DNA from: Topomyia yanbarensis
Taxonomy: Eukaryota; Arthropoda; Insecta; Diptera; Culicidae
Reading direction: 5' to 3'
Length of the DNA: 64,000 nucleotides
Assembly: GCF_030247195.1 (NCBI RefSeq)
Contig: NC_080672.1
Coordinates: forward strand, 82,830,113-82,894,112
In this document: in pieces, positions 10,878 to 21,420 of the stretch
Position numbering within the stretch: position 1 is the stretch's first letter
How the letters are laid out: each line of letters begins with the position of its first letter
Translations under genes and position numbers: made by a program
Notes under the pieces: generated by a model
Databases searched by the model: none
What the model was told of the DNA's origin: nothing
The model's input: only the letters and a program-made list of their open reading frames with translations

Positions 10878-11420
10878 ATCAATATGGGAGACATTTGAAA
10901 GCGGGGAACAGTAAACAATGGAAATTCATGTTTGGCGCCGTTTTAAAATCCAAGATGGCGGCTTCTTATTACAACATCTTGAAAATTACTATCAATAGGG
11001 GGCGAAAGAAGAGTTTCAGTACATAACGGAAACTGATGATATACGCCATTTTGAAATACAAGATGGCGGTTTTCGGTTACCACAACACTGAAAGTCATCG
11101 TTATTACGGGTATCATTTGAAAGAAGGTGATAAGTGGACGCGAAAAACTGACGATTGGAGCCATTTTAAAATCCAAAATGGTGGCTTGCAGTTACCATAA
11201 AAGTCTGAAAATCGTCACCAATATGGGTATCGTTTGAAAGAATCGGATCAGCAAATAATAGAAATTGACGTTGGAAATCCAAGATGGCGGTTTCCGGTTA
11301 CCGCATCACTGAAAACCATCATCAATATGGATGTCATTTGAAAAGGAGTTAGGAGTGGATGACGGGAATTGATGATTGGCGCCATTTTCAAGTCCTAAGG
11401 TGGCAACTTCCGCTAACCAT
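10878..11420 (+). repeat. ~115-bp tandem repeat array, block 3
   Basis: Four to five units continue the array right of the LTR-type element. AAGATGGCGG cores lie at about 10952, 11060 and 11281, and AAAATGGTGG at about 11175, with GCCGTTTTAAAATCC or GCCATTTTGAAATAC preceding each core by 6-8 bp. The array fades out after about 11420 (CCTAAGGTGGCAACTTCC). Confidence 0.85.
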
Positions 11421-12109
11421 GTACCATTTGAAATTCAGTATGAATTAGATACATTTGTAAAAAGGCATCTTGCACATGTTGATGTGTTGTACAAGTTTTC
11501 GTGTTCTAGTACTGATAATTGGGGTGGCAACACAATAACTGTGAAACATGTGTAGACCGTTATGGAACCACGCTACCGCGCAGATGTAGCAGACGCACCC
11601 ACAGCTCGCCTAAGATAATAACTTGCAGTAAAGATGATACAATATAAGATATGCTACTGACAAATTTCCCGAAAACATTGCTGGCTTTTATATTTTAAAA
11701 TGAAAATTCAGATCATTTTTTAAATGTCCTAGTTTTTTGAATTGTTATAGGTTTTGCAATTTTTCAGTTATAGACAGTTTGATGCAAAAACAAAATTGCT
11801 AGTTTCATAAAATAATGCAGTTGCGAAATGTCAAGACGTACAATATTTCTGGGAAATTGTCTGTTTTTTCGGTTTAGCAATGATCTCACAATGATGGTCA
11901 TTGCGGGACTTCGTCCGCATCCGACTCGGTTCTGCCAGATACTGCTGAGACTAAATAGTAGCGCTGGCATTTTTTAACTCAGTGCACGAGAAATTCATCA
12001 AGTGTTCAAAGACAAACCAATCTTGCATGCAACTATTTTCAATGTTCCTTAATTCCAGAGTCTAGAAAAATGTGCTAGATGTTTACGTATTTAAAGCTCA
12101 ACGTTTACT
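11421..12109. other. Unassigned A+T-rich DNA
   Basis: I see nothing that can be assigned. The minus-strand frame at 11764-11970 encodes an unremarkable short peptide and is not supported as a gene. Confidence 0.35.
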
Positions 12110-12590
12110 GTATTTTGAAGAAAAACAACGTAATTTATCATAGATGTAAGCGAGCACCAAAATATACAGAGAAAACAAGTAAAAAATACCAATTTGCTAC
12201 CGTACACTACACCGCAAACACGTTGTGAATGGCACATTCGTCATTTTGGATGATGAATTGATCTTTACATTAAGCGGACACGATGTTAAATATGTCGACA
12301 AAACGGAATTTGTCCTAAAGGTGTTGGTGGGGTCAGCCATTTCTGAGAAGAGCGCTTCATAGCCTATGTTCTGTTCAAATAAAGCTGAATCGGTCGATGC
12401 ACGCTCTTGAAAAAATTGTGTTTTGGCCGGATCTTATGCGGTCAGATTGACTGAACAGATGAAAGCTATCATTTGTGCCGGTCGGACAATTCACCAAATA
12501 ATAAGCACATAAAATCGAAAGTTTTTTGACAGTTATCAGGCGTATGGTATACGACAAGGGCTGATATGGCACAAACTAGCTACAGCTACA
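12110..12590 (+). pseudogene. Mariner/Tc1-like transposase relic
   Basis: Across several frames, peptide pieces appear in the order expected for a DD34D-type transposase. They are KRAPKYTEKTSKK (about 12150-12190), NGTFVILDDELIFTLSGHDV and VDKTEFVLKVLV..AISEK (12227-12355, one open frame of about 45 codons), then EKIVFWPDLM (about 12409-12440). The DDE at VILDDE and the D of FWPD would be the catalytic aspartates. The pieces are separated by stops and shifts, so it is inactive. No terminal repeats were identified. The family is recognised from remembered motif order; confidence is moderate. Confidence 0.5.
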
Positions 12591-13867
12591 CTTCTCGTAT
12601 CAAGCGAAGGTTTAAAGGAAACGACATTATCATCGTCTAGTTCTAATTCGAGATCTTCGTTGCATACTGTGTAAAATAGAGTACAACAGTTCCAGCAAAT
12701 AGTCATGAAAAAAAAACCGATGAGAATGCACCACGCCAGTCGAAGATCTCATCATAAACTCGTATCATCAACTATTAAAAAGATGTGTCCTTAACTCTTT
12801 GAAAAGCACGTTTAATCAAAGATCACTTATTGTTTGACAACAAGAACCATCAGCTATCATCCTACTTAGACCAAACAATGCGTATTTTCCTTGCATATCA
12901 AACTCCCCAGGGGTTCCAGGGCTATTAACGTTAAATTCAACTTTACCGCCAATAACACGCGTTGAATTTCGTGAATTGGTTATTTATCAGAGAAATTATT
13001 TATCTTGAGAGAAACGCAGTTTTTGTGAAAGGTTTTTTAAGCACAAATTTTGAGGTTAGTGTCAGGCGCGTTACTATCGTAATCATAGATGCAAAGAAAT
13101 AGTCTTTTTATGTTAGATCGCGCGCTTTCGGCGGTCAGTAGAAGTCTTTACTGCAATGTTCAAAACCCAATTCTTAACCAATTGTCGTACTGCTGGGAGG
13201 AACGTCTTCAACATTCATAACCTAAATTTCTGACCAGAACAAATATTTCAATAGTATATGGCAATGCATCCGTATAATCAATCACACCATTCTGAGAATT
13301 GGAGTACGTTACAGAGGATACATGTTCAGAAGTTTTTGAAGTGAATCATAATGCCTGAATCACTAAATTTGTGGTTCCTGTTCAGAAAACAACTGCTAAT
13401 GCTGTGTCCAGTATCTCCAAATCAACAACCAGCCCGACGTAAACACGAATATCAACAACACACACTGGAGAGGAAGGTAACATCTTTCGACGAAGAGTCT
13501 TCGGTGAAGTATGTCGGGGCCATATTTTGAAATCGATTTTGATCTAGACAACTCTAAACTGATCTAGATTGGTTCTATCTTTTGATAGAGACGCCATAGA
13601 AAAAAACTGTCTCCAGCAAAGCTGTATGATTTATTATTTGCGAAGTATGTTTCGAAGAGACTTGTACTCCAAAACGTATGTAGATGGCGCTATATAGCAA
13701 TACATGACAAATAGACTTTGAGGTTATTTTTGCTGAATTTTTCATTTACATATCATATTTTATTGTTTTCTGCAACATACTAATTTATTTATATTTATAT
13801 AACTAGTGTTAAATTCAGTGCTAGTTTAGATTTATCATCTGACTAGTAACTAGAGCCTCAATCAATA
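12591..13867. other. Unassigned DNA left of the giant inverted repeat
   Basis: No gene is seen. The part 13500-13720 is weakly similar, in direct orientation, to 18480-18720 (shared CTTCGG.GAAGTAT, GATCTA, TAGATGGCGCT). Thus the inverted repeat at 13868-18346 is bracketed by old direct repeats of about 210 bp. The similarity is low. Confidence 0.4.
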
Positions 13868-16317
13868 TAGGGCATCGCAAATATATTTTTTTAAATTCTC
13901 AAATTGTGACAAATGTCAAAGTAAGTTCAGATGCCAGAATTTCACACCATTTGGGCAATTTTAGACACGCGCTCACTTCGCTTGAAGTTTTTGACAACGA
14001 ACGCTGTGAAAAAATATGACGACAAAATATATTAAATGCTATAACTTTTGAAATAGTTAGAGGAAAATTACAGTTTATACCTTAGTTTAAAAAGAAACAT
14101 TGTTAGTATTTGAATGAAGATTTTTCCGTTTCTCAAAAAATACGAAAAATTGGGGAATTTTAATAACTTTACTGATCCATGCTGCAAATGATACTTATTT
14201 TGCAGTTTTTCTAATGTGAAAAAATCTCGAGAATCGAACGGAACCTTTGCGACCTTTGTCCGAATACGAAAAGTTGTGGTTCTAGAGCATTTTGGCGTTC
14301 ATATCAAATTTTTCCATTTCAATTTTTCTTCAACCGATCTTCATAAGATGTAGCTTGTTGAACAAGAAAAATTCTCAGGAACAAAATAGAAATAGATTAC
14401 TTACCGATTAACATTCAGAAACATTATTATCATTAAATCGCACATATTAACTCCATTTAACAATAAAGTATTATTGAATTTCGTACTTCTAGTGCAAAAT
14501 ACGATTAGGGATCACATGAGAAAAGTTTCATTTCTAGAAAAATACGGGAAGTTTAGGTATTAGCGCGTGTAAAGAAAAAAATGTGGTTTGTGGAGTAAAT
14601 ATCAAAAATTCTGAGGTTTCTAATTTTATCGATGACAAATCTATTTTTATCTTGTTCCTAAGAATTATAAAATTTAATATGAAAGACAAAAGAGGAATTC
14701 CACGAAGATCCGTCCGAAAATCTTTAAAATCTTAGATTCCAATGAAACTTTACACGTTTCACCGTCATGCAAGACAAATTTTTTCCACAGGTAATAAGAT
14801 TATTTTGACTCAAGAGCAACTTTTCAAAAGGGCGTAAACGTTTCTACGTGCATGAATTTCAAATTTTTTTTTGTTCGATTACTGTATTTAATACAGCAAA
14901 ACTATCTGAGAACGAGTTACAGGGAATGAATACTTCTGTCTGAAAAAAATATACACTGAAAAAAATGTTGTGTCATTTTTCAAAAAAACAAAAATTTATG
15001 ATAAAAATTTAAATTGCAAAAAACCCATTTTTTAAATTTTTTTATATTTTGTTACCAAAAACCTAAAGAGAAAAGAAACATTTTGAATGTGATTGCATGA
15101 TGGAGAAAAAATCGGTAAAAAAGTTTTCCTAACAATAACTTCGTACATGTTTTTAAATTTCATACTAATAGACATACGAAATTGTAATTCTATTACAGAA
15201 TATAATTCTAAGCACCATTTAAAATCAAAATGCATTTAACAAAAATCTTCCAAAATGCGATAGTTTTCGAGATATTTAAAATTTTGCTCCTTCAAAAACA
15301 ATTAATTCGTGTAATTATGCTCTTTTTAAAAGTTATTCGCGTTACCCCATCAAAAAATGTCAAAAATTTAATGTTTATCGTTTTAAAGACGTAAAAGCAA
15401 CTTTTTAGTGTATTTGGATCATGGAGAAGCTTTCAATAAAAAAGTTTTTCTAACAACAACTTTTGACATTTTTTATAATTCTTACTATTTGCAGTCAAAA
15501 ATACAATTTTCTTTTTGAATATGATTCTAAACGCCATTTTAAATCGAAATGCTCTTAACAAAAATTTTCTAAAATGTAGTAGTTCTCGAGATATTTTAAC
15601 TTTTGCTTTAACAACACAATTATTTTGTTTTATTACGACCTTTTCATAAGTTAGTCGCGTTTCTCCATCAACAATAATAGGTTTTTCAAAAGGTCCGTAA
15701 ACTTTTCTGCAACTTTCTCTTTGACATCAAGGCGATAGTGTGAAACATTTTAAAGTTACATGAAAACAACCAACATATGATTCAGCTATATAGTTTAATC
15801 AACAGACCCCATGGTTGAAATATATTATATTATATTCTAAAATAAATATATCATTTTAGAAAATTTTTGTTAAGAGCATTTCGATTTAAAATGGCGTTTA
15901 GAATCATATTCAAAAAGAAAATTGTATTTTCGTCCGCAAATAGTAAGAATTATAAAAAATGTCAAAAGTTGTTGTTAGGAAAACTTTTTTATTGAAAGCT
16001 TCTCCATGATCCAAATACACTAAAAAGGTTGCTTTTACGTCTTTAAAACGATAAACATTAAATTTTTGACATTTTTTGATGGGGTAACGCGAATAACTTT
16101 TAAAAAGAGCATAATTACACGAATTAATTGTTTTTGAAGTAGCAAAACTTCAAATATCTCGAAAACTATCGCATTTTGGCAGATTTTTGTTAAATGCATT
16201 TTGATTTTAAATGGTGCTTAGAATTATATTCTGTAATAAAATTACAATTTTGTATGTCAATTAGCATGAAATTTAAAAACATGTACGAAGTTATTGTTAA
16301 AAAAAACTTTTTTACCG

Positions 16318-16482
16318 GGGAGTGGGCGTAGCGTATTGGTAAATCGATTGCCTTGTACGCAGCGCACCTGGGTTCGAGTCCCGACCCCGCACATAGGGTT
16401 AGAAATTTTTCCTAAGAGATTTTTCTAACCCGAAGAGGCGAATGACCTTAAGGTTAAAACCTCTATAATTGAAATAAAAATA
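16318..16482 (+). mobile_element. tRNA-derived SINE family 1, copy 2, with perfect target duplication
   Basis: The SINE has box B GGTTCGAGTCCCGACC, the body TAGAAATTTTTCC..AAGAGGCGAATGACC and an AAATAAAAAT tail. It is bracketed by an identical 17-bp duplication, AAAAAACTTTTTTACCG (16301-16317 and 16483-16499). The opposite arm of the inverted repeat has the uninterrupted sequence (CGGTAAAAAAGTTTT at 15112-15126). Hence this SINE inserted after the hairpin formed. Confidence 0.95.
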
Positions 16483-16575
16483 AAAAAACTTTTTTACCGA
16501 TTTTTTCTCCATCATGCAATCACAATCAAAATGTTTCTTTCCTCTTTAGGTTTTTGGTAACAAAATATAAAAAAA

Positions 16576-17630
16576 CCTGTTTTAATCCACCTAGCGGTGC
16601 AATTGTGCCTTTCTCATTTCTCTAAACTATAGCACGGAGGCTTTTTATGTTCAACATAGTTGTGGAAATGTCCGTTACATGCTTAGTACACTTTGCATTT
16701 ATACACAATAGCTTGCCAGCCACGAACTTGATGAGCTACGTGTCGACGGTGAAACACTTGAAACAAAAAATATCAGTATTAGATCAATGTTATCTGCTTG
16801 CTAACTCATTTTGTCATGCGGGGGTGGGTATGTGATGTGGGCGAAAGTTCCATGAACGAACGACTCCCCAGCTTAAATTGGTTTGCTTTGTGATATAGTG
16901 ATGGTTTAAAGATGATGGGGTTGATGGGGAGGGGTATGAGGGCTGAGGGGTGATTTAAGGAGATTTTTAAGAGAGGGGAGTGAACGGTAGAGAGGGGGGG
17001 TGTAACCCCTCTCCTTAAACTATCAACTACGCCCCTGTTTAAATCCAGAAACCTTTTGAGAGTCAAAAAAATTAGGTTGATGTTTTTCAGAGTGATTGCA
17101 TAACCTTTCTATATGAGAAAGGCAAAAATGTGCCAAAATCCAAAAAAGTGAATAGTCGTCAAATTTTTTTTCGAGTTTGCATCAAAGCTCGACGTTTCAT
17201 GCACCTTGAAGACATTTAGCATCAAAAATAAAAATTCTATTTTTAATTTTTCCTATAGATTAGATGAGAAATTTCTGTGTGGCCGCACTCTTAAACCCGT
17301 AATTCCGGAACCAGAATTCCGATCGATCCAAAATTCAATAGCAGCCGATGGGAAGGTTGCACCTTTCTTTTGAGACTAAGTTTGGGCAAATCGGTCCAGC
17401 CATCTTTGAGAAAAATGAGTGACATTATTTGACACATACGCACATACATACACACACACATACACACACACATACACACACATACATACACACATACACA
17501 CACATACAGACTTTTTCCGATCTCGACGAACTGAGTCGAATGGGATATGACACACGGCCCTCCGGGCCGGGATTAGGTTGACGTTTTTCAGAGTGATTGC
17601 ATAACCTTTCTATATGAGAAAGGCAAAAAT
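16576..17630. mobile_element. MITE-like repeat family A, copy 2 (1.05 kb)
   Basis: It starts CCTGTTTTAATCCACCTAGC with GTGCCTTTCTCAT and ends CTATATGAGAAAGGCAAAAAT. It interrupts the right arm of the giant inverted repeat between AATATAAAAAAA and TAAAAAAATGGG. The eight-base TAAAAAAA on both sides (16568-16575, 17631-17638) may be the target duplication. Internal parts shared with other copies include ACAGCCACGAACTTGA-like sequence near 16720, the module TTCCGGAACCAGAATTCCGAT (17303-17323), a CA/TA-rich microsatellite and CCGATCTCGACGAACTGAGT (17517-17536). Frames inside (e.g. 16806-17066) are not credible genes. Confidence 0.8.
17432..17508. repeat. ACAC/ACAT microsatellite
   Basis: A run of CACATA and CACACA units, about 75 bp long, lies inside the family A element. 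The minus-strand reading gives a meaningless Cys/Val repeat. A similar tract is at 35385-35421 in a related module. Confidence 0.9.
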
Positions 17631-18346
17631 TAAAAAAATGGGTTTTTTCGCAATTTAAATTTTTATCATAAATTTTTGTTTTTTTGAAAAATTACACGAC
17701 ATTTTTTTCGGAAGTATTCATTCCCTGTAACTTGTTCTCAGATAGTTTTGCTGTATAAAATACAGTAAGCGAACAAAAAAAATTGAAATTCATACACGTA
17801 GAAACGTTTACGCCCTTTTGAAAAATTACTCTTGTATCAAAATATTCCAATTGCCAGAGAATATCATGGAGATTCATACAGCGAACACACCTGCAAAGTT
17901 TCGTTCGAATCGACGATGGTCATATTTTGCGGTCGGCCGGTTTCTCATGGAATCCCTCAAAAAGCTCTAGGAACCCCAAATTTCGTATTCAGAGAAGGCC
18001 GCAAAGGCTCCGTTCTATTTCTGAGAGTTTTAGTCATTAGAAAAAATGCAAAATATGTATGATTTACAACACAACAGAAAAAATATTAAAAATAGGGGAT
18101 TTTGGGGACAAAATGACTCAGTACCCAACGGAAATATGTCCGTTCAAATAATAAAGTTATTTCAAAAGTAATAGCATTTAATATATTTTTCCTCCATATT
18201 TTCCCATAGTACCAACGTCAAAAACTTCGAGTGGCTTTAAAATTGTCCAAATGATGTGAAATTTGGCCTCTGAGCTTACACTGACATTTGTCACAATACA
18301 ACTTCGAGAATTAAAAAAAAAATGAGTGATTTTTTGCAATGCCCTA

Positions 18347-19429
18347 ATATGCAGATCGTGCTAGTGACTGATAAGAATTCGAAACACTAAAAACTAATTT
18401 TATTTTTTACATATTTTAGACACCATCCGGTGCATGCACATGGGAAGAATAATGCTACTTTCTACAAGGAAAGTTTCGTGTACTCTGAGCATGTTTGGTG
18501 ACTTCGGAGAAGTATCTTGAGTAAAATTGAGCTACATTTTGACCCCTTTGGTTTTGATCTACATAAGTTGAAACTAATCTAGACCAGTTTTTCATTTTGA
18601 CAGAAGCTTTCTAGTTAAGAACTTTCTTCTGCAAAGTTTATTTATGTTGACCTTTTCGGCACATACTCATAGTCCAAACTTCAGGTAGATGGCGCTGTAT
18701 GACATTCCACGAAAAATGCATGCATAAACGGAGTTCGCAATTGCTCAAAACTACCGTGACTTGCAGATATAATGAACTAGTCAGGTGATAGATTCAACAC
18801 ATGCGGTTTGGGAATTGAAATAAAGATTGAATAAAATAAATTGATTAGTCAAATATTTCCGTCTTAAAAATTACTATGCTATATTTCTCCTTAGTGGACA
18901 AGAAAAACACTAAGGTAATTAGGTAAAAATTTATATTCTATATTAATAAAGTGAAAATTATTATGCTATATTTCTACTCAATGGACAAGATAAACAATTT
19001 AGGTAAAAACTTTTTTTTCCTAAAGGAGAAAATTGTTTGAAACCATCTTTGCCTATATAGCTAAATTAGTTATGAAATTTGCATTTCGACTTCATCTCAT
19101 CAGAATCCGACACTAACTTAGTGACCGTATTGTGTTCCTGAACAAACCTCTAGTCAAGCGTGATATTCCGCAAGAAAAGGAGCTCATTTTAAACTAATGA
19201 CAACAAATGAAATCGAAATATTTGTTTTGACATAGCAAGCCAATTCAAGGAAGATATGGTCGTATCTCAATGACAAGTTGCGATTTGGGGGCTTGGCTGA
19301 AAAAATCCCCGTAAGAAAAAAAACGATCCGGAAAAATATTGCTTCACTAAAGCTCGAATCCAAACCCGATAACAAGATTCGTATCAAACATACATCCATG
19401 AAAGGTATCGTTTAACATTTTCAATTCTC
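18347..19429. other. Unassigned DNA right of the giant inverted repeat
   Basis: No gene is found. It holds the weak direct repeat of 13500-13720 at about 18480-18720. At 18900-19010 there is a short internal duplication (CTATGCTATATTTCT.CT.A.TGGACAAGA repeated 70 bp apart). Confidence 0.4.
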
Positions 19430-20820
19430 AATTCATCGCCGACCAAAAAACCAGCTTGAACCGTACCCAAATTGTCCCATCAATCTTCCAGATATTTCAC
19501 CAACACCAGCATCTCTCGTCCATTTCTTCCAACGCAGACATCCTGGTGGCAAGCAAGTGTTACATGTTTGGTCGGCATTTTTTCCTCTTAATTTTGTTTT
19601 TTTTCTTTCGTTCAACAATTTTAATCTGCCGACCGAACCGAAACCGAGCCTAAACTGTGCCTTTGCCGGCCATACGGACAACGACCAGCTAGCCCACAGC
19701 AGCAGGCTAACTGGAAATTCGTTATAAATCTCAATCTCGTGCACGGGCGCAGGCACTCGGTCGAACCACCGGGGAAAACCAGTTTCGTTCAGCGCACTCT
19801 GCTGCTGCTGCTGCTGAGTCTCCACGGTCTGTGGTCTCACCTTTCGGGTGATTGGTTCGATTGTTGTTTATTCATTTGGTTTTTGCTGGACCAGAATCGA
19901 AACTTTTACAATCAATGCCCAGGCAAGATTAGTTCAGGAGTTGATGTTGTTATACCTTGATTTCGGGTGATAGTCTGACACGAGGACTCGGGACACGACC
20001 GAAACATTGAATCAGGGAAGAGTCTCGCGAGGACTATTTTCACCTAACTGAATAGCAAACCGAATGGTTTCCAACAATTTTTCAATGCGAACAAGAGTCA
20101 AGACAACGCACCAACTCTCGACACATTTGCATAATGTCGCCACCTTCACCGTGCGGTGGACCGTCTAGATCGTTCCGTTTGACCAAACGCGACACGATCG
20201 AAACCGACACGGGTGATATTGGAAAAAGGCTAAAGATAATTAAATACGAGTTGCTCCGTGCGTCTCTTGGGCTGTGACCGAGGTTTTTCTTGCATGCCAC
20301 ACCGCCATGACCGTTTTCAACCCACTCCTGCCATCCATCCAACCAACCAGTTGCGGTTAATGCGCTCCCTTGAAACGACCTTGATGACCCAGATCACAGC
20401 CTGCCCCCTATCGACCCCCGCTCTCGGCCACCTTTACCTGATTTTCTTGGAAGTGAAATGAGTGATTGAAAGTTGAAACTCCAATCGAGTTCGAGCGTGT
20501 TCAGTCTCCCAGCTAGCTACTGCCTGCACAAGCTCATGGGTATGGACAGGAAGCACCACCGCGTACTTGCGCAAAACATTCATTGGTGGAATAATCGCGG
20601 CAGTATCGACGACTACTTGTGGTGGCACCGTTCGCTTCGATAGAAGGTATGACAACGCCTTGCGTTGCGCCAGGTTCGGTTAACCGCGCAGCAACAGCAA
20701 AGACGATAAATTGCAAATCGATTCACGATCCAGGGCACGGTGGGACGGTACTGATGAAAACCGAAAAAATAAGTTACGGCATTCAGTTTTGGCCTTACTG
20801 GCTTCATTAAGTGCCATTAC
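19430..20820. other. GC-richer, apparently single-copy DNA
   Basis: Base composition rises towards half G+C, with CpG present and a (CTG)5 run at 19800-19815. No repeat family in this window matches it. Frames on both strands (19433-19840 minus, 20082-20342 minus, 20434-20807 minus) overlap one another and show no known domain, so I do not call a gene. It could be untranslated or regulatory sequence of a host gene outside the window. Confidence 0.35.
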
Positions 20821-21420
20821 GGCACGGAGATTTTTTTTTCGCTAGCATCGAATTTTGCGCTGCGAATTTTAGTGCCGATATCGATGATGTTGCTTCAATG
20901 ATCCTTCCTATGGCACTCCATCAGTACCGATTTTTTTTCCATTGGTAACCAAGTCTCTTAAGCATGTGGACGCAGCCAAACGAAAAGATTAATTATGGGA
21001 AACGAAGATACACACTTGACGTGTTTTTTCTTTCGTGTTTCTCACACGATTGACGCAGAAATGAGTTATGCTGCGCATCTTTATATAATCGAGAGATTCG
21101 AATGATTGGACTTAAAATATTTTTTCAAACATTTTTTTGTAACAAGCATGGTAACAAATTTCATTTGGTGAAATAAAATTAGCTACATATGGAGAAAGTG
21201 CTAGGTGGTCACGGCAGATGTATCTTGTTCTTGGTAATAAGGTGCCCACTTTTGAGAATATTATTTCAACATCTAAAACTTGAAGCGAGCAGTACAGATT
21301 TTGGTACTATTTCTATCTACAGATTTCTTTCCTCCTTAAACAGCGGTTTCTAAGATCTGCCAATTAAACTATGTGCGTGTAAACATTCCGACTAATCAGA
21401 CATTTTTGTATATTATTTTC
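20821..21420. other. Unassigned A+T-rich DNA
   Basis: Nothing is recognised apart from short poly-T runs; it leads into the T-rich block. Confidence 0.3.

Larger units (their letters stand above)
13868..18346. mobile_element. Giant foldback (long-TIR) element
   Basis: The left arm (13868 to about 15577) and right arm (about 15852 to 18346) are reverse complements around a 275-bp centre. Termini are TAGGGCATCGCAAA and TTTTTGCAATGCCCTA, with ATA on both outer sides (13865-13867, 18347-18349) as a possible 3-bp duplication. Inner arms are highly similar: CTCTTAACAAAAATTTTCTA at 15552-15571 mirrors TAGAAAATTTTTGTTAAGAG at 15857-15876. The outer parts are more diverged. The right arm carries a SINE (16318-16482) and a family A element (16576-17630). 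The left arm has about 400 extra bases near 14300-14690. There is no coding content. It is either a very large MITE/foldback transposon or an inverted duplication. Confidence 0.85.

Noticed and set aside
16330..16400. tRNA gene
   Set aside because: A and B box-like motifs are present, but the sequence continues as a repeated SINE body at five other places and does not fold as a mature tRNA.
17291..17503. Cys/Val-rich 70-residue minus-strand frame
   Set aside because: It reads through a CA/TA microsatellite.
19433..19840. 135-residue minus-strand frame containing a poly-Gln run
   Set aside because: The Gln run is a CTG microsatellite, and the rest has no recognisable domain and overlaps other frames.
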